Assembly (NCBI RefSeq): GCF_027943255.1
Contig: NC_072896.1
Location: forward strand, 682,001 to 746,000
DNA length: 64,000 nucleotides
Direction of reading: 5' to 3'
Source of the DNA: Anastrepha obliqua
Taxonomy: Eukaryota > Arthropoda > Insecta > Diptera > Tephritidae
Both the position numbers and the translations under genes were made by a program. Shown here in pieces: positions 23,619-34,599 of the stretch. Position 1 is the first letter of the stretch, and each line of letters opens with the position of its first letter. The notes under the pieces are model-generated. The model searched no databases. It saw only the letters and a program-made list of their open reading frames with translations, and was not told the origin of the DNA.

Positions 23619-24218
23619 GGGGACAGGTACCTGTAAACGGCAATATTTTCCCTGATTTCCATTGAAATTATTTAAAATGATGAAGTCAATATATTTTTTT
23701 CAAAATTGGCATACAGTTTATTTATGCTTTAAAATAATATAAAATATTTTTTTTTTTATTTTAAATGGTGGATGTACACTCAATTCTTCCAGGAAGGTCG
23801 CAGCAGGGCTTCTCAATTGGCGGGCATAGTAGCATCGGCGTCAGTGACCGAATACAAAAAACCAAAAATTTTTTTGTTTATTAATGTCATAATTTCTATA
23901 TGAACTAAACAAAAATGGAAAAAAAAATTCTCGGAATAAAATGCTTAAAAAAATGAATTTTGCGGCGAATTTTTCTACTATTTTTGCTTCAAAAAAATTA
24001 TTGTTTCGAAAAACTTTCGATTTGTAAATTAACATAGAAAGTAATATCATAAAAAAGATGTGTGCAAAATTTCAGGGAGATCGGTCAGTAAATTTTTGAG
24101 TTATTGTGTGCGCCAATTCGAAAAATATAGTTTTGAGAAAAACGCGTCTAAAGTTTGAATACAACGTAACTATACCTCTTAAAATTTTTTTTTCGAAATT
24201 TTACAGGTATCTGTCCCC
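23619..24218. mobile_element. TTAA-flanked MITE, copy 2
   Basis: 600-bp element between TTAA sites (23,615-23,618 and 24,219-24,222). Terminal repeats GGGGACAGGTACCTGTAAA and, reversed from the right, GGGGACAGATACCTGTAAA: 18 of 19 match. The outer repeats differ from copy 1 at 12,134 after GGGG, but the interior shares AGTTTTGAGAAAAACGCGT (24,129) and AAATTTCAGGGAGATCGGTC (24,067) with copy 1 in reverse orientation. No coding capacity. Confidence 0.8.
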
Positions 24219-24222
24219 TTAA

Positions 24223-25620
24223 CTATCGTAATAAGCAAATTGCGTTTGCTATCAAAAGCATTCTTAAAATCGATGTATATGTAAACTCAGTAGAAATCCA
24301 TTTCAAATCCACGCTACATTGCGAATGCAATTGCATCAATTGCGCCAAATCACGGGTTTTAAGCGCATCGCAAGTAGATTAAGGATTAACACCTACGTCG
24401 AGGAAAAATGTTGATTGACAGTGGCAATACTTTCTTTCAAAAAAGGGTTGAAAACTTGACGCAACTAATGAAATGGACCGCAATATTTGCGCTTCCACAG
24501 TTTATTGCTTTGTTTTGCTTATTTGTGAGTGTATTTGTGTGTATTATTACTGCTGCCATCATTTTTAAATTATTATATTTTCTTGTTTATTTTGTAATTT
24601 ACTTAACGAACACAAAAGAGGAAAAATTATTGCTAAGGAGATCGCGTGAACTTATTTTGTTCGCAACAATGTCTGCGAGAGATAAAATAAAAAATGAATA
24701 ATGAAGCAGTGCGAAAAAGCAGAAAGGATTCTGATTTTATTTACTTTCACGCTTAAAAGCATATCAAAAAGGCATTTTGCATTGGTCAAATAAACAATAA
24801 AAATTGATATAATGCCCCAAGCTTTAAGCCTCGAAGCCGAAGGAACAAAGCCATTAAACAGAGGAGGGAGATTCTGTAGGATTAGCAGAGTGATCTCCTA
24901 AAGGTCAGCGGAAATTACGTATGCCAAAAAAAGAGGGGAAAAAGTTTAGATAAATAAACGGATGAAGCTGCCACAAATAAAACTGAATGGTTGGGAAAAA
25001 GGTTTTTGAAAATGAATCATTATTGCTGCATCGCCTTTACTTTTTAAGTCTGCAAATAATAACACGATGAAAGTGGTGGCGGTTACTGGCTGGTGGCTTA
25101 TTTTTAGCCTATGCGGGATACCTGCTATTTTTTATGTTTATTATTATTAATATTTCCGGGTGAAATTTAAAATTTATGGAACAGCAATGAAGTCGTAGCC
25201 ATAAAGACCCAAAATGCAAGTTAGCATAAGTCCCTAGTAGGAGTGCATGCAGGAATTTATTAGTTTATTTTTCTTAAAGGAAAGCAAAACTTTGTTTATC
25301 TCTTCATTTACCTTTCCATAGAGAGCTGTTTTAGTGTGAGTGAGCTGAGTTATAGCTTACTTAACGCATAAAAAGCACACGCCACACAAAAATTAAGTGC
25401 TTGTAATTTTTTTTATTCTCTATTCCATTTTTATACTCTACGCATTTTGCTTTGCTGGCTCACTGAAGACGCCAAAGTTGCTCTATTGTTATTTAATTTC
25501 CTCTTATAAATCTAGTATTTTTCTTTTCTGCTATTTTATCAATTTGCGGTGACCATTAATTTGTATTTTCCGCCTTATTGGTGCGCTACAATACGATGAG
25601 ACAGCTTTACTCTGTATCTT
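24223..25620. other. No gene recognised
   Basis: AT-rich spacer up to the satellite. A 97-codon plus frame at 24,408-24,701 has a long hydrophobic stretch but no recognisable motif and is probably chance. Confidence 0.45.
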
Positions 25621-27095
25621 ATACCCTATACTCTATACTCTATACTCTATACTCTATACTCTATACTCTATACTCTATACTCTATACTCTATACTCTATA
25701 CTCTATACTCTATACTCTATACTCTATACTCTATACTCTATACTCTATACTCTATACTCTATACTCTATACTCTATACTCTATACTCTATACTCTATACT
25801 CTATACTCTATACTCTATACTCTATACTCTATACTCTATACTCTATACTCTATACTCTATACTCTATACTCTATACTCTATACTCTATACTCTATACTCT
25901 ATACTCTATACTCTATACTCTATACTCTATACTCTATACTCTATACCCTATACCCTATACCCTATACTCTATACTCTATACTCTATACTCTATACTCTAT
26001 ACTCTATACTCTATACTCTATACTCTATACTCTATACTCTATACTCTATACTCTATACTCTATACTCTATACTCTATACTCTATACTCTATACTCTATAC
26101 TCTATACTCTATACTCTATACTCTATACTCTATACTCTATACTCTATACTCTATACTCTATACTCTATACTCTATACTCTATACTCTATACTCTATACTC
26201 TATACTCTATACTCTATACTCTATACTCTATACTCTATACTCTATACTCTATACTCTATACTCTATACTCTATACTCTATACTCTATACTCTATACTCTA
26301 TACTCTATACTCTATACTCTATACTCTATACTCTATACTCTATACTCTATACTCTATACTCTATACTCTATACTCTATACTCTATACTCTATACTCTATA
26401 CTCTATACTCTATACTCTATACTCTATACTCTATACTCTATACTCTATACTCTATACTCTATACTCTATACTCTATACTCTATACTCTATACTCTATACT
26501 CTATACTCTATACTCTATACTCTATACTCTATACTCTATACTCTATACTCTATACTCTATACTCTATACTCTATACTCTATACTCTATACTCTATACTCT
26601 ATACTCTATACTCTATACTCTATACTCTATACTCTATACTCTATACTCTATAATCTATACTCTATACTCTATACTCTATACTCTATACTCTATACTCTAT
26701 ACTCTATACTCTATACTCTATACTCTATACTCTATACTCTATACTCTATACTCTATACTCTATACTCTATACTCTATACTCTATACTCTATACTCTATAC
26801 TCTATACTCTATACTCTATACTCTATACTCTATACTCTATACTCTATACTCTATACTCTATACTCTATACTCTATACTCTATACTCTATACTCTATACTC
26901 TATACTCTATACTCTATACTCTATACTCTATACTCTATACTCTATACTCTATACTCTATACTCTATACTCTATACTCTATACTCTATACTCTATACTCTA
27001 TACTCTATACTCTATACCCTATACCCTATACTCTATACTCTATACTCTATACTCTATACTCTATACTCTATACTCTATGTTCTATAGCCTATACA
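25621..27095 (+). repeat. (CTCTATA)n heptamer satellite array
   Basis: About 210 tandem copies of a 7-bp unit over 1,475 bp. The phase is unbroken through the core: rows 420 bp apart are identical in register, so there are no indels. The only internal variants seen are three CCCTATA-type units near 25,946-25,965, one TATAATC at about 26,649 and two CCC-type units near 27,016-27,028, with degenerate units at both edges (CTGTATCTTATACCC; CTATGTTCTATAGCC). Because 7 is not a multiple of 3, all three plus frames are stop-free and read the same heptapeptide YTLYSIL; this is not a gene. Confidence 0.97.
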
Positions 27096-27099
27096 TAAT

Positions 27100-27808
27100 C
27101 AATTCTGTATTACAAATGCCGTTTATTACTGAACTTTCGGTGTAGCGCTCTTGCAGAAGGCAACTATTCCAATTTTACCTCCACATGCAACCATTTGTGC
27201 TACTAAAACAGGCTGACCTCAAGATTCATCTTCATTAGCCTTGTAGCAGCGGGATGTTGCCAAGGACTCCAGTGGCTAAGAGCGATGTGCCAGAAAGCGT
27301 GGGTTAAAAAGTTCGTCTTGTCTTGCGATGAGGTAATACGCAACGCATTTATAATGTGGTAAATCGCAGATGCCACATTGGCTGGGAAGGCCGCAAAATG
27401 TGTATGGCGTCTTTTAGTGCGAATCATATGAAGACTGCTGCAAGGCACTCGTTAGAAGGCATGCGCGGTGATGCATTTGTATGTGTGAGTGCCGGGCTGC
27501 TAATTTGATAAACGAGCGCGTATTCAATCAAATCAATCAGTACTTTGGTCGTTTGTGGCTTTAATAGTTGTTTGGCTTGTAGAGGAGAAGAGGAAAAGGT
27601 GAGCAGCGATACAAATGCCTTTAATGGTTAAACGAGTGATGGTTGATATATGAATTTTCATGGTTGATATATGGAGTACTTCGTGTAGATGAAGGAAAGT
27701 ATGGAAAGACAAATAAAAAAGTTAAAAAAAAGGAACTGATTTGTCAAAGACACGAAATTTGCATACATCTAAGCAATTTAGGTTTATATTATTTACATAC
27801 GTACATAT
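27100..27808. other. No gene recognised
   Basis: Spacer following the satellite. No supported feature. Confidence 0.5.
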
Positions 27809-27810
27809 AT

Positions 27811-28044
27811 GGGGTGTATTTATAAAAGCTTGAGAACTTAAAATTATAATTCGAAAGATCTAAGTCACCAGTGCTCTACGAACTTCGCGAACAGATTTAT
27901 TTTTTAGTTTTAAGTAAAATTATACAATTTGGATGCGTTGTCCTGACGTTAAACGGTTCATGATGACTTGCCAAACCTTACTGAAGAGAGATGTCAACAC
28001 AGTTTGTCAGCAACACAGTTCTCATGCAGCTAAAAAAATACCCG
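27811..28044 (-). mobile_element. Miniature D,D41D-family mariner derivative
   Basis: About 234 bp. The right end read inward is CGGGTATTTTTTTAGCTGCA then TGAGAACTG; the left end is GGGTGTATTTATAAAAGCTT then GAGAACTT. On the minus strand an ATG at about 27,962 reads MNRLTSGQRIQIV, a stop, then FYLKLKNKSVREVRRALVT. That is the start of the same transposase family as 40.6 kb (MNRLTNEQRLQIFEFYYKN). Everything after the first 35 or so codons is deleted, leaving leader, N-terminus and termini. Confidence 0.7.
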
Positions 28045-28082
28045 TTATATGTATATGCATTTGGATAAAAAATCAAATTAGT

Positions 28083-28175
28083 CCTTTGTGATATCATACA
28101 GAGAAAAACAGAGAGGAAAGAACAGAACACAAGGGAAAAGGAAAGGAAGGGGGGTTCGGGGGGGGGGGTGGAAGA
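28083..28175 (+). repeat. Purine-only run with G tracts
   Basis: Roughly 90 nt of almost pure A/G on the plus strand, ending in GGGGGG, TTC, eleven Gs, T and GG. The G tracts could form a quadruplex and the run could form triplex DNA. It ends about 140 bp upstream of the candidate first exon at 28,317. Confidence 0.6.
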
Positions 28176-28257
28176 TTATTATATTCTCACTGTTATATAA
28201 CACCCGACCTTGATTTTGTTATTATAGGACACTGGTTACAATACTTTATAACCCAGT

Positions 28258-28268
28258 GGCAGCACTGC
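28258..28268 (+). promoter_or_regulatory. Possible fly core-promoter element (motif 7-like)
   Basis: GGCAGCACTGC fits the core CAKCNCTR of the Ohler motif 7, common at broadly expressed fly promoters. It lies 49 bp before an ATG in good fly context (AAAATGG). A single short match has low specificity; listed because of what follows. Confidence 0.25.
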
Positions 28269-28316
28269 ATTATTTTATAATTAAACACGGCATCAAATTC
28301 GCAAAACTAAAGTAAA

Positions 28317-28339
28317 ATGGCTGTGGCAGCAGAAAAGAA
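28317..28339 (+). CDS. Candidate first coding exon
   Basis: ATG in context TAAAATGG, reading MAVAAEK plus two bases of a Lys codon, then donor AA/GTAAGT at 28,340. The nearest acceptor (28,396, after TTTTCTTTTAAAAAG) would give a 16-residue product ending at 28,424, with AATAAA at 28,484. Alternatively the exon joins 42,580-42,625, where phase and frame fit. I do not recognise the peptide. The case rests on start context, the donor and the upstream promoter-like motif; chance remains possible. Confidence 0.25.
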
Positions 28340-28499
28340 GTAAGTTTTGTATATTTTGTAATAAATTTCAACTAAATTGAGTTTTCTTTTAAAAAGATAT
28401 CTCGAACTACCAAAGTGTTATTAAAATTTACGGGGAATTTTGTGAAGGAAAGCGCACAAATTGTACATGAAAATGGATATTATTAATAAAACAATATTT

Positions 28500-29498
28500 C
28501 GTTAAACTTTGTAAATAGATTTTATTATATATCTACTTTTTTGGATCTAAGTCTCTGGGCAACTGAAACAAGCGCGTACAAATACTTGATTGCTTTTTAT
28601 TGCCCTTTATTTCTTAGGCACCAAAATTTACAAAATAACAACGAACTTAGAATATGAAATAGCAACAAAATTTACTGAAAGGTAAATTTTAATACCAGGG
28701 TAAATTTTGTTACCACCTTAGGATAGACTTCATAATGTCATAAAATTCCTCCTTTAGTCCAAGTCCTTAGAATACCAGCCAGTGCTTGACGTTTGCGTAA
28801 CTATTGCATTTATACTAATTTTGTTGCATATTTTTAGATGCACAAATCCACTTTAACCAGACCAATAAATGTTAAATAGGCAGTCATCGTCGAATAATAA
28901 GCTGAAAAGGGAAGCGCACAAGCGCACAGAAAGTGCGAAGCGGGGAAATGCTAACGAGCCTTGAAGCAAATTTCTAGATAGCCGCACAAACGACATCAAA
29001 AGTGATTTGTATGTACATTTGTGTGCCAGCGAAGAAGTAAGGGATGCAGAGGCCTTGTGTGTAAAAATCCAAGTAATACAGGCCATAATGAACATATGCT
29101 GGAACAGCTGCTCTAGTTGCTATTGGCTTTGTAGTAGTTGGTGATTTTTTTCTGTTGCTGATGTTTTGTTATGACGTAGAGCTTTTGCTATTGTAGTGCC
29201 ATGTTACTGTCAACTAATCCACTGACCGGCAACATGGCCAGTACACAAGCGACATACATGCACATACCCTGTAGTGAGAATTGGGGAAAGTTTACTAAAG
29301 AGCTATTTCCGTACTACATATTTCGGTACTGTCTTCGAACCAATGCAAAATGAGACGCGACGGGAAGCTGGTGCTCGATTTCTGGCCAGCAGCACCGGCG
29401 TCATATTCGTATTGGTCATTTTGTGTTTACCAAAACGTAAGAAGAGTGTAGGTTTTGAAGCTGCGGGCGGTTCCATATGCGGTGAGTTCCGTGTGTGA
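28500..29498. other. No gene recognised
   Basis: AT-rich spacer up to the RTE leader. No supported feature. Confidence 0.5.
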
Positions 29499-29702
29499 TG
29501 GCTTCTGGTTATGGTCCACGCAAGTGGGGAAAGTCACTGACTGTCATTCACTTGGGAGTAGCCAGGACGATTCCTCTGCTTATGCTTCAGGCAGCTCACA
29601 ACTTCCGGGCCTAGCCCAAGTATCCTCCGTAAGAAGGGGAAACAAGCCAGGAAAGCTGGGAGGCTCGGATAGGACTCCTGCAAACGAAGTAAGGACTATG
29701 AT

Positions 29703-30430
29703 TTGAGGGCGTGCATCTGGAATGTCCGGTCCCTTAAGGGGGAAAGTGTCTCTAACCTGCTGGTTGAAGTGCTCGTGAGAGTAAAGGCTGACATCACTGC
29801 CATTCAAGAGATGCGATGGACGGGGCAAGGCAAGAAAAACATAGGACCTTGCGACGTCTACCACAGCGGCCATGCAAAGAAGCGCAAATTCGATGTTGGA
29901 TTTGTCGTGGGAGAGAGACTTCGTTGCCAAGTACTGTCGTTTACTCCGAGCGTCTAGCAATAATCCGCATTAACGCGAGATTTTTCAACACCTCGCTCCT
30001 CTGCGCCCATGTCCCGATAGAAGACAATGACCATGTGACTAAAGATTACTTCTATAAGCGCCTAGAACGTTCCTATGAGCGCTGCTCTCACCACGGCATA
30101 AAAATCGTGTTTGGCGACGTCAATGCCAGGCTGGGCAGGGAGGAAATTTTTGGACCCACAGTCGGAAAATTCAGCCTGCACAACGAAACTTCCGGTAACG
30201 GACAGAGGCTGATCGACTTCGCCGAGGCCCGAAAAATGGTGGTCCGGAGCACCAAATTCCAGCATAGAAAGATTCACTAAGATACGTGGCAGTCTTCTGA
30301 TCGAAAAACGCGAAACCAGATCGATCATGTTGTGATAGATGGAAGACACGCTTCTAGTGTATTAGATATACGTACGATCCGAGGATCCAACATCAATTCA
30401 GAAAATTACCTTGTTGCAGCAAACACACCT
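29703..30430 (+). pseudogene. RTE apurinic-type endonuclease domain, broken
   Basis: Endonuclease of the exonuclease-endonuclease-phosphatase fold that would nick target DNA to prime reverse transcription. Visible motifs: IWNVRSLKGES, AIQEMRWTGQGK (catalytic Glu), VGFVVGERL, then a 7-bp deletion relative to the 61-kb copy near 29,948 shifts the frame. Reading continues with LAIIRINARFFNTSLLCAHV, VFGDVNARLG (the GDxN motif) and GNGQRLIDFAEARKMVVRS. A stop TAA lies at 30,278, after which RNQIDHVVIDGR is still readable. The final SDH motif has become SEN (INSENYLVAA), so it would be inactive even without the frame breaks. Confidence 0.82.
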
Positions 30431-30488
30431 CTGCAAAAAACGTACAGCTAACTACGCAAAGAAGATTCGCCGCAGAACTTGATCGCTC

Positions 30489-30699
30489 AGGCACAAGCAA
30501 TGGCAAACCTCCGAGTGTATTTCTGCCTTGAAAAAGCTCCTCATAAAAATATCTGCCGTTCGGAGTCGGCTGGAAACTGTAGGTCCCTTCATTTGTGGAA
30601 CAACATCAAGAAGCACACCACAAATAGGAGGAGGAGCTCGGCCAAACACCCAAAAAAAGGGTGTACGCGCCAATTATACATATACAATATATATATACA
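30489..30699 (+). mobile_element. 5'-truncated SINE inside RTE copy
   Basis: Starts within the SINE body (AAGCAATGGCAAACCTCCGA) and runs through AAGCTCCTCATAAAAATATC, CACACCACAAATAGGAGGAG, GAGCTCGGCCAAACACCC, AAAAAAAGGGTGTACGCGCC and a TA-rich tail. The tRNA-like head is absent. RTE coding resumes immediately after it. Confidence 0.85.
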
Positions 30700-30864
30700 A
30701 GTGCAGGCGATGGAACAATGAGCTGTATGAACTTTATGACAACATAGACTTAGTGCAGCGAATAAAGATACAGCGGCTACGTTAACTTGGTGTGTCCAAT
30801 TGGCGCCGCCTAGTATGAGAAAGGAACGTCTGTCGCGCTTTATTAAACTCGCCAAAAATCGTAT

Positions 30865-31990
30865 AAGCGGTTATATTCTACTTTATCGGCTATTGCGCCC
30901 CATCAGCAAAAGATCAAGCTACAAAAATAGAATACGCTTCAAAGTCTGATTTCTGCAGGCAGTGATAAATGCAGCTTGGTTGAAGATCGTGTGAACGTAG
31001 CCAATTGAAAGTAATGCAGTATCGTCCGCTAACGATTTAGTTTTCCTCTGGCTTGAAACTGCCCAGTTCGAATTACTGTGGGGTATGTCTAATATATGTA
31101 CGTAGGCTTGTAGATATTTGAATATCCACATACTTGTGCATATCCACAGAGGTGTACGTTTGTATATATTATTGAATGCCTTAACATAAAACGTACGGCT
31201 GTAATGATGCGTTTGACCGAAGTGAATGTTCAACAACATAAAATGGTATTAAAAAAGAACATCACAATATGCCCGTATCATTACCATTAGTTGGCTAAAG
31301 CATCAACCGCAACGTGGCTACGGTTGGCCTTCAGTACCCACAACTGACTAAGCAAAAACACTAAGGCACATTTTTTGTTGCTACTTTTACGTTTTTCTTT
31401 GCTTTGCTTCAATATTTAATGACGGTTCCGCTTACTGACTACGGCCCTGGCGTCTTGTTCTTTCACTATGTAGGCGTCCATTGTTCACGTCCTTAAAATT
31501 ATTAAGATTCCGAGCGCAAAGCCGATGAAGTACAACGAGAATGGTACTCACAGTGCACGCAAAATAGAAAAATCAGTACTACTGATAACTGAAGAGAATA
31601 CCAAAAAAATATACCAAACAAAAATAATACGAAGTAGCAAAGATGGCAAAGGAAACAGCAGTGGATCATATGAACTGCGGAAAAATTGTATAAAAATATT
31701 TCAGATACAAGAAAAACGGAGCGTTCGTTATCTTATGGATTATACCGTCGTTTAGTTGTAGCTTGGGAAGAGTGTAAATACACTGGAATCCGGTTGGCCA
31801 ATAATTTGAATATTTAGAGCCCCGCCCTACAGTTAAGTGTATGAGACATATAAAAACAAGACATATAAGACAATAAAAAGAAGTCGTTAAGTATTAAAGA
31901 ATATGAAAATAAATATTAGAAAATCAAAGTGCAATGAATAGGTAATAACAGCACCTGCCTTGGCGCGAATACACAGATTCAAACGCAGCT
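30865..31990. other. No gene recognised
   Basis: Spacer. A 76-codon plus frame at 31,525-31,755, and an alternative frame after TATTTCAG at 31,702, have no family I can name. Confidence 0.4.
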
Positions 31991-32008
31991 CCTCCTAAGT
32001 TCGTTCCT

Positions 32009-32480
32009 TTAAACTCTCCAATTTCTAACGTCGCGTAGCGTAAGTTTCGCCCTCCAAAATCGACGGATGGATTTTACACATAAGTTGAATTTGAGTAGCA
32101 TAGTTTTCCTGGAGCTTGACCAAACTGGATTTAGACGTCTGCACACTGCTCTGGCTTTACTTAACCTATTATTGGCATCTTCCTGGGATATTGTGCATCC
32201 GAGGTGGCAGAAATTATTGATTCTCATTGTGATTGTCTTTGCTATGTTAATCTCTAATCCGGCATCTCATGCTAGCGTAATCAGAAAGTTCGCTTTCCCC
32301 TGTATGTGTGTGAATTTGTGAGAGAGTAGGCCTATGTCATCGGCACTTTTCGTACTCGTTGCTCTTATGAGACTAATCAGTTTCTGGGGAACTCTTTTGT
32401 TGTAGAGCGCAGCTTATATTGCGCTTCGTTTGATTGCATCGAAGGCTTTCTTAAAGTCAACGAAAAGCATTTATAGTGGC
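32009..32480 (-). pseudogene. Non-LTR reverse transcriptase remnant (RTE-like)
   Basis: Minus-strand RT debris in order: FVDFKKAFDAIKRSAI (palm motif with catalytic Asp), a stop, AALYNKRVPQKLISLIRATS, a deletion, then SADDIGLLSHKFTHIQGK (catalytic ADD box), then INNFCHLGCTISQEDANNRL and SKARAVCRRLNPVWSSSRKT. These match the palm-to-thumb order of non-LTR RTs, with a large deletion between the palm and ADD motifs. It is old and inactive. Clade assignment is a guess from the LLSHK and YLG-type blocks. Confidence 0.7.
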
Positions 32481-32639
32481 GAACTCCATTGGAATGATGA
32501 TGAATGGATGATGTGGAATGCGTTTGCTTGGACTATCCGAAGTTAGCGGGTCAGAGAAGTTAAATAACCCCGTTATAAATGCATTAACAATAACTTTTGA
32601 AAGTTTGTATGTCCTTAATTTTTGTCACCCAGTATTTGG

Positions 32640-34320
32640 TTGGTTGGTTGGTTTAAGGGTGACCCCGCATCGGAGTGCCACATAGACCGTAAGTTGCGTC
32701 CGTTGTGTTGCCCTAGAGCTCATTATATTATATGAGATTATTAACCGAGATTTTTACTATAGATTTTGGTCCAAGATATTAATTCGTTTCGAGAATTTAA
32801 TGAGAGATTCGATTTTCAGGTCCGAGAGTACTGAAAGATTGTCTCTTGTTGGAGAGCCTAGAAGAGCGAATTGACTTCTGGCTAGACCGGGACAACTGCA
32901 CAGCAATGCCTGCTCGATACTTCCTCATCTTCGTCCTCGTAGTATCTGCACAGGTCGTTTTGAGGAACCCCGACCCGACGTGCGTGAGTGCCCAAAAGGC
33001 AGTGGCCGGTGATAAGAGATACTATATGCCTCAGTTCGTCTTTCGAAAGACTTATAAGGGTTTTTGTCTGCTTCAGATTGTAGGATGGTCAGATTTGTCC
33101 GGTCGTAACGCAAGTAGTTTCCACTCGCCACCTCCGATCAGCAATGCTGTGAAATTCTCGATCAATGATCATTTTACATGTTGCGAGCGGAATATGGATT
33201 GTGGGTAAGTTACTAACATTTGATTGCGCAGCTCCAGCTCTCGCGAGCTCCTCAGCTTTGCAGTTACCTTCGAATCCACTGTGACCCGGTATCCAGATAA
33301 CTTGGACAGAATTCTGAACACTTATCTCGTTAAGAGATAAGAGACAGGGTCGAACCACATCTGAGTGGGTATAAGAGGAGCTTAGTGCTCGAACGGCCAC
33401 TTGACTGTCAGTGAAAAAGCGGATATCCTCAAGTGATATTCTCCTTTCTAAGATAGTTTTCGCAGCATACCAGATAGCGCATACTTCCGCTTGGAATACA
33501 CTACAGTAGTCGGGTAATCTGAATGATAGATTGATGTGAGGGGAATTCGAAAAAATTCCAAATCCCACTTTACCGTATTGTTTTGAAGCATCTGTATATA
33601 TAATCGGAGGGCCATCGATTTCGTTAAGATTTGTCTTCCATTCTTCCCTGGTTGGGAGTGAACAGGAGAATAGCAAGGGTGGTGATGGAAGACTTACATG
33701 ATAGTCTATGTCGGAAGAGATAACAGTGTTCCTGTTCAGTATGGCCGAATGGCCAAGATACTTTTTCCATTTCGATATGGCAATCATGCGTGTCGCTGCT
33801 TTCGCTGCAATCGCTTTGCCAGCCAGATCGATAGGGAACAAGTGAAGCAACGTATTTAGAGCCTTAGTAGGTTTTGTACTTAAGCATCCTGTTATCAGGA
33901 GGCAGGCTGTTCTTTGGACTCGATCAATTGTGGCTACTCTACACCGTTTTTCGAGTGCTTTACACCATACAACTACATCGTAGAAGAGTATCGGTTTGAT
34001 GATCGAGGTATATATCCAATAAATAATCCGAGGTGAAAAACCCCAGGTTTTGCCTATAGCTTTCTTACAAGTATAAAGAGCTATGAAAGCTTTTTTACAT
34101 CTGTTTTCAATGTTCAATTTCCAACTCAACTTCCTATCTAGAATAACTACTAGATATTTAGCTGAATCTGATAGAAGTAATGATTCCCCTTTTAAAGTTA
34201 TTGTTTGCAGTGGAGGAGATTGTTGTTTCCTATTGCAGAGAACAAGATCTGTCTTTGCTGGATTCGTATTTAGTCCGCATTCGAAGCACCATTTTGACAG
34301 AATATTGATTGAGCCACCCT
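32640..34320 (-). pseudogene. LOA/I-group retrotransposon C-terminal half (copy B)
   Basis: Long minus-strand frame from about 34,318: ILSKWCFECGLNTNPAKTDL, YLVVILDRKLSWK, IGKTWGFSPRIIYWIYTSII, then RNase H with IYTDASKQYGKVG (first Asp), FRLPDYCSVFQAEVCAIWYA (Glu), FFTDSQVAVRALS (second Asp) and WIPGHSGFEGNCKAEELARA, where the last Asp of the usual GNxxAD is Glu. The frame stays open to 33,089, where a stop follows TTGQI; the same protein continues SLITGHCLLGTHARRVGVPQ and a zinc-binding region with further stops to about 32,870. The 3' UTR ends in a TTGG repeat near 32,640. The catalytic RT palm is not present; a 5' truncation removed it. Confidence 0.82.
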
Positions 34321-34508
34321 GTATTTACTGCAGTTTCAAGGTATTTGAATACTTTTGAGATTTATTTAAAAACTAAATATTTGGTTTTGCCTTCTCATTC
34401 CACTACCCACTGCTTTCCTTAACTTAAGTGTGCCATTCCTTTGGCGGAATTGATCATATCATAGTCATTACCACACGACAGATATTTAGGAGAGATATTC
34501 TAGTCTAG

Positions 34509-34590
34509 TTCATTTGTGGAGGAGCAGCTCGGCTAAACACCTAAAAAAGGTGTAAGCGCCAAGTATATATACTCGTATATAAGTATATAT
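34509..34590 (+). mobile_element. SINE tail fragment
   Basis: Only the terminal part of the SINE: TTCATTTGTGGAGGAGCAGC, CTCGGCTAAACACC, a short hairpin AAAAAAGGTGTAAGCGCC and a TATATA tail. Strongly truncated copy. Confidence 0.7.
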
Positions 34591-34599
34591 ATTCTAATC

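Larger units (their letters stand above)
29500..30860 (+). mobile_element. RTE-type retrotransposon copy, RT core deleted
   Basis: Leader (from CCACGCAAGTGGGGAAAGTC at 29,518), endonuclease region to about 30,420, a SINE at 30,489-30,699, then the C-terminal block RRWNNELYELYDNIDLVQRI and the tail region CGTATAAGCGGTTAT near 30,857. The reverse transcriptase domain is missing; the SINE sits at the junction of the two RTE parts. Compare the 3' end at 2,243 and the cleaner endonuclease at 61.1 kb. Confidence 0.8.

Noticed and set aside
24408..24701. 97-codon frame with a hydrophobic stretch resembling a membrane protein
   Set aside because: T-rich codons give hydrophobic residues automatically; nothing else supports a gene.
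25621..27095. CRISPR-like or telomeric array
   Set aside because: There are no spacers between units, and the unit is not an insect telomere repeat; it is a simple satellite.
25578..27098. 506-codon ORF of repeated YTLYSIL
   Set aside because: It is the translation of a 7-bp satellite; every plus frame is open for arithmetic reasons. No start context or non-repeat domain.
28317..28424. Complete two-exon gene for a 16-residue peptide
   Set aside because: Splice sites and AATAAA are present, but such a short product with no homology is weaker than treating 28,317-28,339 as a candidate first exon only.
32846..33208. 120-codon plus ORF
   Set aside because: Antisense shadow of the LOA copy B RNase H and zinc-binding region.
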